A stretch of 64,000 nucleotides of DNA from UPXZ01 sp049840795. GTDB lineage: Bacteria; Bacteroidota; Bacteroidia; Bacteroidales; Paludibacteraceae. The position numbers and the translations under genes were made by a program. Location of the stretch: the NCBI GenBank assembly GCA_049840795.1, contig JASGJK010000009.1, positions 186,001 to 250,000 on the forward strand, given 5' to 3'. Every line of letters begins with the position of its first letter. Position 1 is the first letter of the stretch. Positions 52,998-63,003 of the stretch are shown here, piece by piece. The notes under the pieces were generated by a model. That model worked only from the letters and a program-made list of their open reading frames with translations. It searched no databases and was not told where the DNA came from.

Positions 52998-55637
52998 ATG
53001 GAACTTGCAAGCAAATACAGTCCGGCTGAAATTGAAGACAAATGGTATCAATATTGGTTGACAAATGGTTTTTTCCATTCTGAACCCGATGAACGTGAAC
53101 CATACACCATCGTAATTCCGCCACCAAACGTCACCGGAGTGCTTCATATGGGGCATATGCTGAATAACACCATTCAAGATATTTTGGTTCGTCGTGCGCG
53201 TATGCAGGGCAAAAACGCCTGCTGGGTTCCCGGAACCGATCACGCTTCTATTGCTACCGAAGCAAAAGTGGTGGCAAAATTAGCATCCGAAGGGATTAAA
53301 AAAACAGATTTGTCACGCGATGAATTTTTAAAATACGCTTGGGATTGGACACACAAACACGGTGGAATCATTCTCGAACAGTTGAAAAAACTCGGTGCTT
53401 CGTGCGATTGGGAACGAACTGCCTTCACAATGGACGAGAAACGCTCGGAAAGCGTGTTGAAAGTTTTTACAGATTTATACAACAAAGGCTTGATTTACCG
53501 TGGCGTGCGTATGGTAAATTGGGATCCGAAAGCGCTCACGGCACTATCAGATGAAGAAGTTATCCACAAAGAAGTGAATGGAAAACTGTATTATTTAAGA
53601 TATAAAATTGAGGGCGAAGATGGGTATGCAGTTGTTGCAACTACAAGGCCTGAAACCATTATGGGTGACACGGCAATGTGTATCAATCCAAATGACACTA
53701 AAAACCAACATCTGAAAGGAAAAAAAGTAATTGTTCCGTTGATAAATCGTGTGATTCCTGTAATTGAAGACGAATATGTGGATGTAGAATTTGGAACAGG
53801 CTGTTTGAAAGTAACTCCTGCACACGATGTGAACGACTATGTGTTGGGCGAAAAATATAATCTTCCTTCTATCGATATTTTTAACGATAACGGAACATTA
53901 AACCAACACGGTGAAATGTATGCCGATATGGATCGTTTTGATGTGCGCAAGCAGATTGAAAAAGACCTTGAAACGGCTGGTTTGCTCGAAAAAACAGAAG
54001 CCTACACCAATAAAGTTGGTTTTTCTGAACGAACAGATGTCCCCATCGAACCTAAATTGTCGATGCAGTGGTTCTTAAAAATGGAAGAATTAGCAAAACC
54101 GGCATTGAAAGCAGTGATGGAAGACGATATTAAACTTTATCCGCCAAAATTCAAAAATACCTACCGTCACTGGATGGAAAATGTAAAAGATTGGTGCATT
54201 TCGCGCCAGCTTTGGTGGGGACACCGAATTCCTGCATATTTCCTTCCGCAAGGAGGTTTTGTGGTAGCTTTAAGCAAAGAAGAAGCGTACGCAAAAAGCA
54301 TTGAAAATGGTGAATTATCCATTATCAATAGACGATTTACGCCAGGATGAAGATTGTTTGGATACGTGGTTTTCATCGTGGTTGTGGCCGATTTCTGTTT
54401 TTGATGGCATAAACAATCCGGAAAATAAAGACATCCAATATTATTATCCGACCAACGATTTGGTAACCGCTCCCGAAATTTTGTTTTTCTGGGTGGCGCG
54501 TATGATTATTGCCGGGTACGAATATGAAAATAAAATGCCGTTCAAAAATGTGTATCTCACAGGAATTGTACGCGATAAATTGGGACGAAAAATGTCGAAA
54601 TCGTTGGGCAATTCGCCCGATCCGTTGGATTTGATTGACACATACGGTGCTGACGCTGTTCGTTTGGGGATGTTGCTTACTTCGCCTGCCGGAAACGATT
54701 TACCTTACGATGATTCGCTGTGTGAACAAGGGCGGAATTTCAACAATAAAATTTGGAATGCTTTCCGCTTGGTAAAAGGCTGGAGCCTCCTCCCAATCCC
54801 CTCCAAAGGAGGGGGAGAAATCCCGCAACCTGAATCAGCTAAAATGGCTGTAAAATGGTTTGATGTACAATTAAACAAAGCATTGGCTGAAATTGAAGAT
54901 TTATTCAGCAAATATCGTCTTTCTGAGGCGTTGATGGCGGTTTATAAACTTTTCTGGGATGAGTTTTCGTCATGGTATCTCGAAATGGTAAAACCGGTTT
55001 ATCAACAACCGATTGATAATAAAACGTATAATGCCACACTCGGATTTTTCGATTTACTGTTGAAGGTTCTGCATCCGTTTATGCCGTTTATTACCGAAGA
55101 GCTTTGGCAAGCGCTTGAAGATAGAAAAGAGGGTGAAAGTTTGATGATGCAGATGATTCCCACATCTAAAATTGTTGATGAAAAGCTGATAAATGATTTT
55201 GAAAAAACAAAAGAAATCATTGCCGGAATTAGAACAATCCGCGTGCAAAAAGTATTCTAAACAAAGAAACGTTGAAACTGCAAATCAATGGCGAACACAA
55301 CGCTGAATTTGACTCAGTGATTGCTAAACTTTGCAACTTGGAAAACGTTGAAAAAACGGCTGAAAAGACTATAGGAACAGTTTCATTTTTAGTGGGCACA
55401 ACAGAATATACTGTTCCGATGGGAAGTTTGATAAATTCTGAGGAAGAAATCAAGAAAATGGAAGCGGAAATTGTTTATTTGGAAGGTTTCTTAAATTCGG
55501 TAATGAAAAAACTCGGCAACGAGAAATTTGTAGCTAATGCCAAACCTGAAATTGTAGAGACGGAACGCAAAAAACAAGCCGATGCCGAAAGTAAAATTGC
55601 ATCGTTCAAAGAGAGCATTTCGGCATTGAAAAAATAG
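52998..55637 (+). CDS. valS: Valyl-tRNA synthetase, two frameshifts and an inserted repeat
   Basis: ATG at 52998 (MELASKYSPAEIEDKWYQYW). Class I motifs: PPPNVTGVLHMGHML (HIGH), GTDHASIATEAKV, the CP1 editing domain with ATTRPETIMGDTAM, DTWFSSWLWP, and LGRKMSKSLGNSPDP (KMSKS); the C-terminal coiled coil (INSEEEIKKMEAEIVYLEGF) ends at 55637. The frame shifts between ~54312 and 54336 (before DLRQDEDCLDTW) and at 55247-55251 (five A where six restore IRVQKSILNKETLKL). At 54786-54820 a GC-rich repeat adds about 12 residues (SLLPIPSKGGGE) in frame. Both indels are presumed errors; the gene is essential. Confidence 0.92.
54786..54820 (+). repeat. Palindromic repeat inserted in frame inside valS
   Basis: C-rich flank CCTCCTCCCAAT then hairpin CCCCTCCAAAGGAGGGG, encoding SLLPIPSKGGGE between LVKGW and PQPESAKMAVKWF. 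Belongs to the boundary-repeat family but sits within a coding region. Confidence 0.85.
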
Positions 55638-55672
55638 TGATATATATGCCGGAAATAGTTACAAAACAAAAA

Positions 55673-56222
55673 GAGGCTGTCCCATAAGGGGGCAGTCTCT
55701 TTTTTTACTATTAAGCTGCAATTTTTGGATTGCTGCGTTCAATCTTATTTAATTTAATATTTGCTTTGTTTGTCTGAACAAAAAGGAAAAAAGAACACAA
55801 GATTGAGTTTTTTGGGCTGATGTTGTCGTGTTTTTGGCTTTGTCTTGGGGTTTTCGATGCATTTCCTGTATATTGAATACAATGGCAAAGATGGCGAAGT
55901 CCATCATCACGTACGGGGATGATGGGCGCTTGTGCCTCCACCCTTGTAGGTGTGTCAACTACCTTGGTTATGTCCAAATTGTCCACTATTTGATTGATCA
56001 TACGCACAGGTGAGTCATGCGGTATCTTTTCATCCAAACCGGAAGCGAAAAGGATTGTCTGACCTTGATTGTCGGGCTTAAAAATCTTTTTTGCCATAAC
56101 CTACATCTTTGATTATCAGATATAAAGGTATAAATTAATCTGCTAATACACAAATTTTTTAGGCATTTTTTACCTCAAATTAAATAAAACAAAAGAGACT
56201 GTCTACCTTTTGAGACAGCCTC
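55673..56222 (-). mobile_element. Miniature IS1182-family derivative
   Basis: Ends are inverted copies of GAGGCTGTC with nearby GACAGTCTCTTTT, each end itself hairpin-forming. Total 550 bp against ~1.6 kb for intact elements. The internal gene keeps only the first and last parts of the transposase, so this is an internal-deletion, MITE-like copy. Confidence 0.78.
55711..56097 (-). pseudogene. Internally deleted IS1182 transposase
   Basis: Begins with the intact family N-terminus (MAKKIFKPDNQGQTILFASG to LDITKVVD), shifts frame in the THLQGWRHKRPSSPY region, and after a large deletion ends with the normal C-terminus IKLNKIERSNPKIAA. All catalytic DDE residues are lost. Confidence 0.82.
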
Positions 56223-56238
56223 ATTTGTTAGTGTCGAA

Positions 56239-59200
56239 TTATTTCTTGATAAATTTAGCGTTATTTGTCTCTGTTTTGGTTTTTACATTGAGAATATAAA
56301 CTCCCGAATTTAGAAAATTAACATTTATGTCTTGCAATTGCTGGTTAGCAGTATGTTTATACATTAATTTTCCGTTAATGTCAAAGATAGATATTTCTTC
56401 AATGTTTGCTGTTTTTGATTTTACCGTTATGCGATCAACCACAGGATTTGGATAAAACAGTATGTTATTGTCTTTCACTATATCTTTTGTGTCAGTTATC
56501 ACCATTTTCAATGTTGAAGGCGCAAGGGTTGTGAAGCTATTTGCAGCTTTTGGCAGTGCAAATACACCCACTTTTGCCGGTGTTCCGGTAGCATTATAAG
56601 CAGCAACATAAATATTTCCGGCTCTATCGTAAGATACTGCTGAGGTATTTGCACCTGCAGCCGGTTTAATCGAATAAAGTTGTGTCAGTGTTGGTGTTCC
56701 GTCTTCTGTATACTTTATGTCATATACTTTCACTTCGTTTCCACAACCCATTGCGATTTGTGTACCTTCGTAATTCAGCGCCATACCTCCAGCCGCCGAA
56801 GAAGCAATCAATGTAGGCATTTTTCCTGAATTGAAATCCAATGTGCCATCTGACTTAATATGTATTAATGATGGAATAGTAGCTGCATCCGTAGCTCTAT
56901 TTTGAGAAATCCACCATCCGCCACGACCGTCCGGAGAAATACAGGAATTTCCGTTTTGTTGCAAATTTCCATTTATGATGTCATTATAAACCACTGCACT
57001 CGGAGCTACATCCCAAGGTGTAGCAAGTTCTCCGATATTGTATTGAAGCAGGTTGCCTGCACTGGTAGCTGTGGCATCAATGTAGTCTTCGTCAAACGTG
57101 TATAATTTTCTGTTTGCACCCACACCGGTAACATAACAATGAGCGATAGAGCCGTGAACATTCACACCGTTGTTGCTTGATAAACCGGAGGAGGCTTTGG
57201 TTAATGAACTGCTGAATATTTGGCGAGAACGTTCCTTGAGGGGTTGCAGGATTCATCATCCAAACTCCCGGATGTGTATCGCTCCAGTCATTCACGTAAA
57301 CAGATCCATCTTCTCCTACAAATACTCTCATCGGACTTCCGCTACTACCCCAGGTGATATTTCCGGCGTAAGCATTTGCTCCTTGATTTGTAATGTCGCT
57401 CAATGAAGAATTCAAAATGTATATCCCATCTTTTGTTGTTCTTGAAGAACTTGCGGCTCCACCTGTGGCCTCACTTATGTACACGCGACCGAAGTAAGGA
57501 CTTTCAAATGCATTATCAACAGCAATTCCACGCGGATAATAATACTGCATCGGTACATCTGCGTCATTGGAATATTTATAAGGTCTGTCCACGGTATTAC
57601 CGTTAACAGTTACAGACCAATTGTAATCGCCTTGCGGTAGATTACTTTTTAGAATCGATACCGTTTGTACGCCTTTGGCTAATGCTCCTAATGTCTCTGA
57701 ATAAATCTCTTGTGAGGTGTTGAATATCGATACTTTCCCTGATGTAATAGCATCATTCAAAGTGAAAGATAAAGTGTAAGAAGTTTCATTTTCTTCCAAT
57801 TTTAATTCGGAAGCATACACGTTAGCATTTGACGCGGCTACGTTTTTGAACCTTGCTATACCTTGCTTCTCTGCCAAACCTATTAAATCAATATCATATC
57901 CCGAGACTTTTGCAGCTGCCATCATATAAGGAGCAGGGGTGATCCCCAATCCTCCTTCGGGTAAAAATTCTGATACTTTTTTGGCGCTTCCAAGTCCATC
58001 GTTTACATCAAACAGAACAATACCTACTTTAGAATTGTCGGCTTCACCATTGGGAGCAACATAGTACACATGTGATGCGTTCCTGAAGAAAGTTCCTCCA
58101 AACGACTTTGTTTGTAATTGATAGCCGTTTTTTTCCGCAAAAGCAGATTGTAATACCAATGGAGATTTGTCCGGCTGAGCCCAATCAAATTGATACTCGG
58201 TAGGTAACATCTTTTCGCCGTCAACTACTATTTTGTCTGTTCCGCTTGGAGATATGGTAAACTTAATCTTTTTTCCCCAGGTATTTTCAGTATAGAGCGC
58301 ACTGTTGGGATCTGCCATATATCTGTAACCCAAAACAACATTGTCTTGATAATTATAACCGATAATTCTCACAGCTTTAGAAGCTCCCGTAGTTACAGAT
58401 GTGGTGTATATTGAACATTTGAACTTAGCGCCACTTACTGTAAATGTTTCTCCTACCACGCCATTAGACCAATTTGCCTGACTTTGTGATTGGAACAGAA
58501 GGTGAGGTGTGTCTGTATCACTCTCCCAATAATATACTTTGAAGTATCTACCTTTGGTCTCCGAAAATGCGATTGTGTCTTTGTTACATCCCATAAGTAC
58601 ACCATCGGCAGCAAAATTGATATCGCTCAAAATTTTGGCACCACCACTTATTCCGGTCAAATCTATATCTCCGGTTTTTTCAAAAGTACTTGCGTTGATA
58701 ATACTTACCTTTGGCACGTTTGTAATAGTGTCTTCAGACAGTACATATAATTTTTCGTTTTTGAAAAGAACTTTTCTTAAAGATGTGGTTGGAGTGACCC
58801 AATCAGGATTTGCTTGTTTTATACTTTGGAAGTTATAGTGCTCCAATGGCAGTGCTCCGGCATCTTGCGTTGGATTGGGATAATCAGCAGGAACAATATT
58901 ATATATGGGTAAATTCGGGTTACGCATCATTACCTTCATATACGATATGGCGCCGGCAGCAACAACAACTGTAGTGTCTTTTGTGGTGTGATCTTTTGCT
59001 GTAATTCGCAGTTTGTATGTTCCGGGTGTCAGATTAGTAAATGTAAAAATCCCGTTATAGAGTGTGTCAACATTATAATTGTTGATGGAATCACCGGTGG
59101 AAGTCATAAGTTTTACTCTTGCTCCGTTTAGCGGTGCCCATTCGTCATCAGTACTTGCCTTGTAAATAAATCTTGAGTCACTTACTCTCTCGTCTTTTCC

Positions 59201-59950
59201 TTTTACCCAACCACCAACCACACCGGTCGCAGGAAGATCTTTTCCGAAATAATCACAAAAATATTGTAAAAATCGATACGATTCTAATTTTCGATAATCT
59301 TTGTTGAGTAACCTGTGAGTTTCAGGAGGATAATCGTGGAACGAACCTTCATTCAAGAAGCCGGGTACGGTCAAGGGTCTTAGAACTCCTAATCCGCTGG
59401 TATTTCCATAAAAGGAGTAATCTCCTCGGTAATTAACGGTGGTTGCCGTAGGATAGTTTGTCCATACGGTAAGTTTGTTGTCTATTAGTCTTGGCCAAGC
59501 AGCTTTTACCATAGGCAAACTTGCTTCTACTGTGGGTTGATTATCGTAACCATGATAAAGTTGTAAAAGATAATTTGTTCCGGTATTTGTACCTAATGCG
59601 TTGCTGTGGATTGATAAGAAAGCATCTATGCCGTTAGCATTCGCTTCTTCCGCTATTTCGCTTAATGATCTGTCGTCTTCATCTCTATTTAAGGTACGTG
59701 AAATATATACCGTAGCACCTTGCGACAATAGTAAATCACGTAAAGCAAGTCCTTTAGTTAAGTTACTGGAAGATTCCCAAAATCCTAATGTATCATTTAG
59801 CGCAAAAGGGATGGTTACCACATTTCGGTCATTGGCTCCATTGTATCCACCGTGTCCCGGATTAACGTATATTTTTATTCCGGTAAAGTCTGCTGCATTC
59901 AAATAAGAAAATACAGCTAAAACACATATTATCGACCATATTTTTTTCAT
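56239..59950 (-). CDS. Secreted amidase-like multidomain T9SS substrate, one frameshift
   Basis: ~1236 residues. Signal peptide, then an Amidase_3 domain (24-~240) with zinc ligands His33 (NPGHGGYNG), Glu59 (GFWESSS), His115 (LSIHSNA) and the late catalytic Glu in PGFLNEGSFHD, so it probably cleaves the muramoyl-L-alanine bond of peptidoglycan. A carboxypeptidase-regulatory-like domain follows (~270-350: FTFTNLTPGTYKLRITAKDH), then long beta-propeller-like regions, an Ig-like FlgD domain (YNWSVTVNGN), NHL-like repeats and a T9SS sorting domain (LFYPNPVVDRITVKS; GVYILNVKTKTE). The frame breaks at 57215-57216; removing one base gives NISSSLTKASSGLSS. Encoded 12 bp after the propeller gene. Confidence 0.82.
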
Positions 59951-59962
59951 AACTGTATCGTT

Positions 59963-60861
59963 TTATCTAAGTTCAACATTCATAATATATATTTCTCCTT
60001 TTTCAGTATTAAATGCTATTTTTGAACCGTCAGCAGATGCCGAAGGGTACATTGCATTCACCGGTGAAGTTAGTGTTTTGCTAAATTTTCCATCAACAGA
60101 AACTACTTTTATCGTGGAAGAAATAAGTTTTTCTCCATCATCAATATCGTTCATACCAACAATAAACTTGTTACCTGCCCATTTTGGAGCATTAAGCTTA
60201 CCAAGTGATTTTACATTGCTACCATCAATATTGGCTACAAATGTCCCTTTGCTTGCCACGGTATATACAATGTGCATCGCATCCGGTGAGACAGATGGCC
60301 AAATGTAACTTTTTTCACTGCCATTCGGTGTCAATATTTTCTAATGCCATTTTTGTATAATACCATTTTTTGATCTTCAATAGTGACTATGGTCGGTGAA
60401 GAGTTCTTTGCTATGGACGAGTTCTTTATTAACTGTTTTCCTTTAACATATACAGGTGAGGATTTTACAAACTTACCGGTCATATTGTCGCGCGTAGGTG
60501 CTGCCAACATAGTTTTTGAACTGCCGGAAGTAGGTTGTACGTAGAGCGAGGTGTGTTTTAGATTACCTATTAAATCTACTTTCTTGTATAAAATATTTGA
60601 ACCGTCTTCGCTGATTTGCACATCGTAACCGGCACCTGGTTCATCATTTATCGTTGTGAGACTTTGGTTAGTGAACGAGTATTTTACTAAACCTCTGTAA
60701 TTAATTTGTGTGAATAACACAAAATTGGAAGTGGGACTAAATTTGGGATAAAAATATCCTCCTTTGTCTGTTGCTTTTATCTTTTCTAAAGATAAAACAT
60801 TGACTTGTTGTGCAACTCCAAATTGAGCGATACACAATAAGAAAAGTAGAATTTTTTTCAT
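59963..60861 (-). CDS. TolB-like beta-propeller protein, one frameshift
   Basis: Signal peptide KILLFLLCIAQFGVAQ, then WD40-like/TolB repeats: YFYPKFSPTSNFVLFTQINY, YDVQISEDGSNILYKK, SYIWPSVSPDAMHIVYTV, YPSASADGSKIAFNTEKGEI. At 60337-60340 four T (plus strand) should be five to give NGIRKILTPNGSEKSYIW. ~299 residues. Exported, no OmpA domain. It lies directly upstream of, and in one transcript with, the amidase-like gene, so it may guide or protect that enzyme; this is inference from position only. Confidence 0.78.
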
Positions 60862-60952
60862 AAATCGTAAATTTTAATACTATTAATGATGACTCCTAAA
60901 AATAATTTATTATTGCATTTGTATTTATTAAAAAATATTCAAAATTAAAGTG

Positions 60953-60960
60953 CAAATATA
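60953..60960 (-). promoter_or_regulatory. Bacteroidota -7 promoter element of the propeller-amidase pair
   Basis: TATATTTG followed by CACT, matching the secDF element; 92 bp upstream of the propeller gene. Confidence 0.5.
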
Positions 60961-61380
60961 TTGTATTTTAAATAACAATAATCCTAAAAGCAAAAAGAAT
61001 TCAAGTTAATAATTATTAAAACAAGATGACGTCTATTTTTAGAACTCTTTTAATTGAAAAAAATCAAGTTGTATTGCAGCAAAAGAAATTGAAATTTGTA
61101 TCGTATAGGCAGGATTAAACGACTGTAATTATAGCTCGGAAATCATAAATCCTGCTCAAAACATTCAGATAAAGTATCAAAATGTAATCTCTTTTAAATC
61201 AAGGTAAATGAAATTTCTGTAATATATTTATAGCGATCTGAGGTCAAACCGCATTATCAAATGAATGTGTAAAATGATTAAAGAAACAAAAATCAGGTAA
61301 TATAGACTGAATTTATATCGTCAAATAAAAAACAAAAAGAATAACATTCAGTTTTCTATAATAATTTAATATTTTGGTTT
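60961..61380. other. AT-rich spacer without genes
   Basis: About 420 bp with no ORF of significance and no repeat recognised. It may contain the promoter of the downstream plus-strand sigma-factor operon and possibly a small RNA ending in the hairpin at 61383-61425. Confidence 0.4.
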
Positions 61381-61382
61381 TA

Positions 61383-61425
61383 GTCCGTTTACTTTGTGAA
61401 AAGTGAGCGGATTTTATTTTTTTTA
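61383..61425 (+). terminator. Orphan hairpin with U-tract on the plus strand
   Basis: TCCGTTTACTTT, loop GTGA, AAGTGAGCGGA (with G-U pairs) followed by TTTTATTTTTTTT. No plus-strand gene precedes it. Either the end of a small RNA or an attenuator in the leader of the sigma-factor operon ~105 bp downstream. Confidence 0.55.
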
Positions 61426-61529
61426 TCATAAAGAAGAAAATTTAATCAATTATTTAAATCCAAGCATGAGCGTTGTTTCGTCAAATAAGAAAACAAACAT
61501 TATTTTTACAAACTAAATTTTTATTGAAA

Positions 61530-62144
61530 ATGAAAAAGATAGGATTTTTATTGCTTTCATTTGTTTTGTGGATGGGAGTAAATGCTGAGCAAAAGCCAGT
61601 AACAAGTTTAAAAACAGACACATCGAAAACGGTTGTAGTCAAAGACAGTTCAGAACAATTGTATCTAAACAAAAATTTAGATCCGAAAGAGGCTATCTTA
61701 TTACAAAAACTAACTTCGGAACAAATCATGCAACTTGAGAGGCAACGAATGGAAAATGACAAAATTAACGATATGCCGTTTAGTAAATTCGGACTTCTCT
61801 TAATTTGTTTAGCACCTTTTATTCTGGTTGTATTTATCATCTTGTTGGCAAGTTCGTATAAAAATAAGGAATCGATTCGTAAGCACGAATTGTATATGAA
61901 AGCCATAGAAGCAGGTCAATCGGTTCCTGATACGTACTTCAAAGAGCCTGAAAAGTCGAAAACATCTAATTTGCAAAAGGGTGCTGTTTGGCTGGCTGTG
62001 GGATTAGGAATAACCATACTTTTGTTGGTGAGTGACAACATCGAAAAATCAGGTGTGGGAGCCATTCCGGCATTTGTAGGTATAGCGTATTTATTGGTAC
62101 ACTTTTTAGAAAAACCGAAAAAAGAACTTCCGGAAGAAAAATGA
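61530..62144 (+). CDS. DUF6249-type membrane protein
   Basis: 204 residues from the ATG at 61530 (MKKIGFLLLSFVLWMGVNA, signal peptide). After a polar ~80-residue region come one TM (FGLLLICLAPFILVVFIILLA), the RKHELYMKAIEAGQSVPDTY motif typical of DUF6249, and two further TMs. The stop overlaps the ATG of the sigma factor (ATGA), so the genes are translationally coupled; it is likely a signalling or stress membrane component. Confidence 0.75.
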   Translation: MKKIGFLLLSFVLWMGVNAEQKPVTSLKTDTSKTVVVKDSSEQLYLNKNLDPKEAILLQKLTSEQIMQLERQRMENDKINDMPFSKFGLLLICLAPFILVVFIILLASSYKNKESIRKHELYMKAIEAGQSVPDTYFKEPEKSKTSNLQKGAVWLAVGLGITILLLVSDNIEKSGVGAIPAFVGIAYLLVHFLEKPKKELPEEK

Positions 62145-62683
62145 GCAAAGCTGAAGACTTGGTGTGGATTTCACAAGTCGTAATGTTTGACAACAAACAG
62201 GCATTCAATAATTTGGTGCTGAAATATCAGTCGCCCGTCCGCAGGTTTTTCAGAAACCTGACGATGGGCGATACGGCTTTAAGCGATGATTTAGCACAGG
62301 AAACCTTTATTAAAGCGTATTTGAATATCCGCTCGTATCAAGGAATTTCTGCTTTTTCTACGTGGCTCTACCGAATAGCTTACAACACTTATTATGATTC
62401 TGTGAGGGCTAAAAAATATTACGAAGATATTGATGATACTCAAATTGATAAAAAAACACATATCAATATAGCCTATTCACCGGAAAAAAATGATATTTTT
62501 GTAGCACTACAATACTTGAAAAAAGATGAAAGAACTGCCATTTTATTGTTTTACATGGAAGATAAAACACATAAAGAAATAGCGAAAATTATGAACTTAC
62601 CACTCGGAACGGTGAAAACCAATATATTAAAAGGAAAAGAAAAACTGGGAAAACTTTTAAACGAATGTGGCTATGGAAAATAA
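62141..62683 (+). CDS. ECF-type RNA polymerase sigma factor
   Basis: 180 residues. Region 2: FNNLVLKYQSPVRRFFRNLT, ALSDDLAQETFIKAYLNIRS, then FSTWLYRIAYNTYYDSVRAKK (region 2.4). Region 4: ALQYLKKDERTAILLFYMED followed by THKEIAKIMNLPLGTVKTNI. No FecR-type anti-sigma follows; the next gene, overlapping it, is a small DUF5056 membrane protein instead. Confidence 0.92.
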   Translation: MSKAEDLVWISQVVMFDNKQAFNNLVLKYQSPVRRFFRNLTMGDTALSDDLAQETFIKAYLNIRSYQGISAFSTWLYRIAYNTYYDSVRAKKYYEDIDDTQIDKKTHINIAYSPEKNDIFVALQYLKKDERTAILLFYMEDKTHKEIAKIMNLPLGTVKTNILKGKEKLGKLLNECGYGK

Positions 62684-62990
62684 AGATAATAAAATTGTCG
62701 AAAATTTCTTTAATCAATATAAGGAAGAAATCGTCGATGACGGTTTTGCAGATAAAGTATTAAAGTCTTTTCCGGAGAAAAGAAATAATTATTGGATTGT
62801 ACCTGTTTTTGGATTGATCGGTTTTTATATCACGGTATTGTTAATTGATATACGTCAAATGATTGCCGGACTTTATCTGCTTTCCACAAAGGTGGAACCG
62901 GTTTATTTCATTGCTTTTTTCTGTGTTCTTCCTGTTGTGCTTTTAGCCCTTTGGTTTATAAACCAGCGAAAGTATTCTGTGTTTAGATAG
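62673..62990 (+). CDS. DUF5056-like small membrane protein, possible anti-sigma factor
   Basis: 105 residues from the ATG at 62673 (a GTG at 62667 is possible). Cytoplasmic N-terminus of ~40 residues (NKIVENFFNQYKEEIVDDGF; KVLKSFPEKRN) followed by two TM helices (WIVPVFGLIGFYITVLLID; PVYFIAFFCVLPVVLLALWF). Start overlaps the end of the sigma gene. The short acidic cytoplasmic domain plus TMs fits an anti-sigma role, as proposed for DUF5056 proteins by position; no direct evidence. Confidence 0.7.
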   Translation: MENKDNKIVENFFNQYKEEIVDDGFADKVLKSFPEKRNNYWIVPVFGLIGFYITVLLIDIRQMIAGLYLLSTKVEPVYFIAFFCVLPVVLLALWFINQRKYSVFR

Positions 62991-63003
62991 CTATTTAAAA
63001 GAA

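Noticed and set aside
10141..60340. Programmed ribosomal frameshifting as the cause of the many frame changes
   Set aside because: The shifts occur in unrelated gene families never known to use slippage, in both directions, without a common slippery heptamer plus stimulatory structure. Random homopolymer error explains them better.
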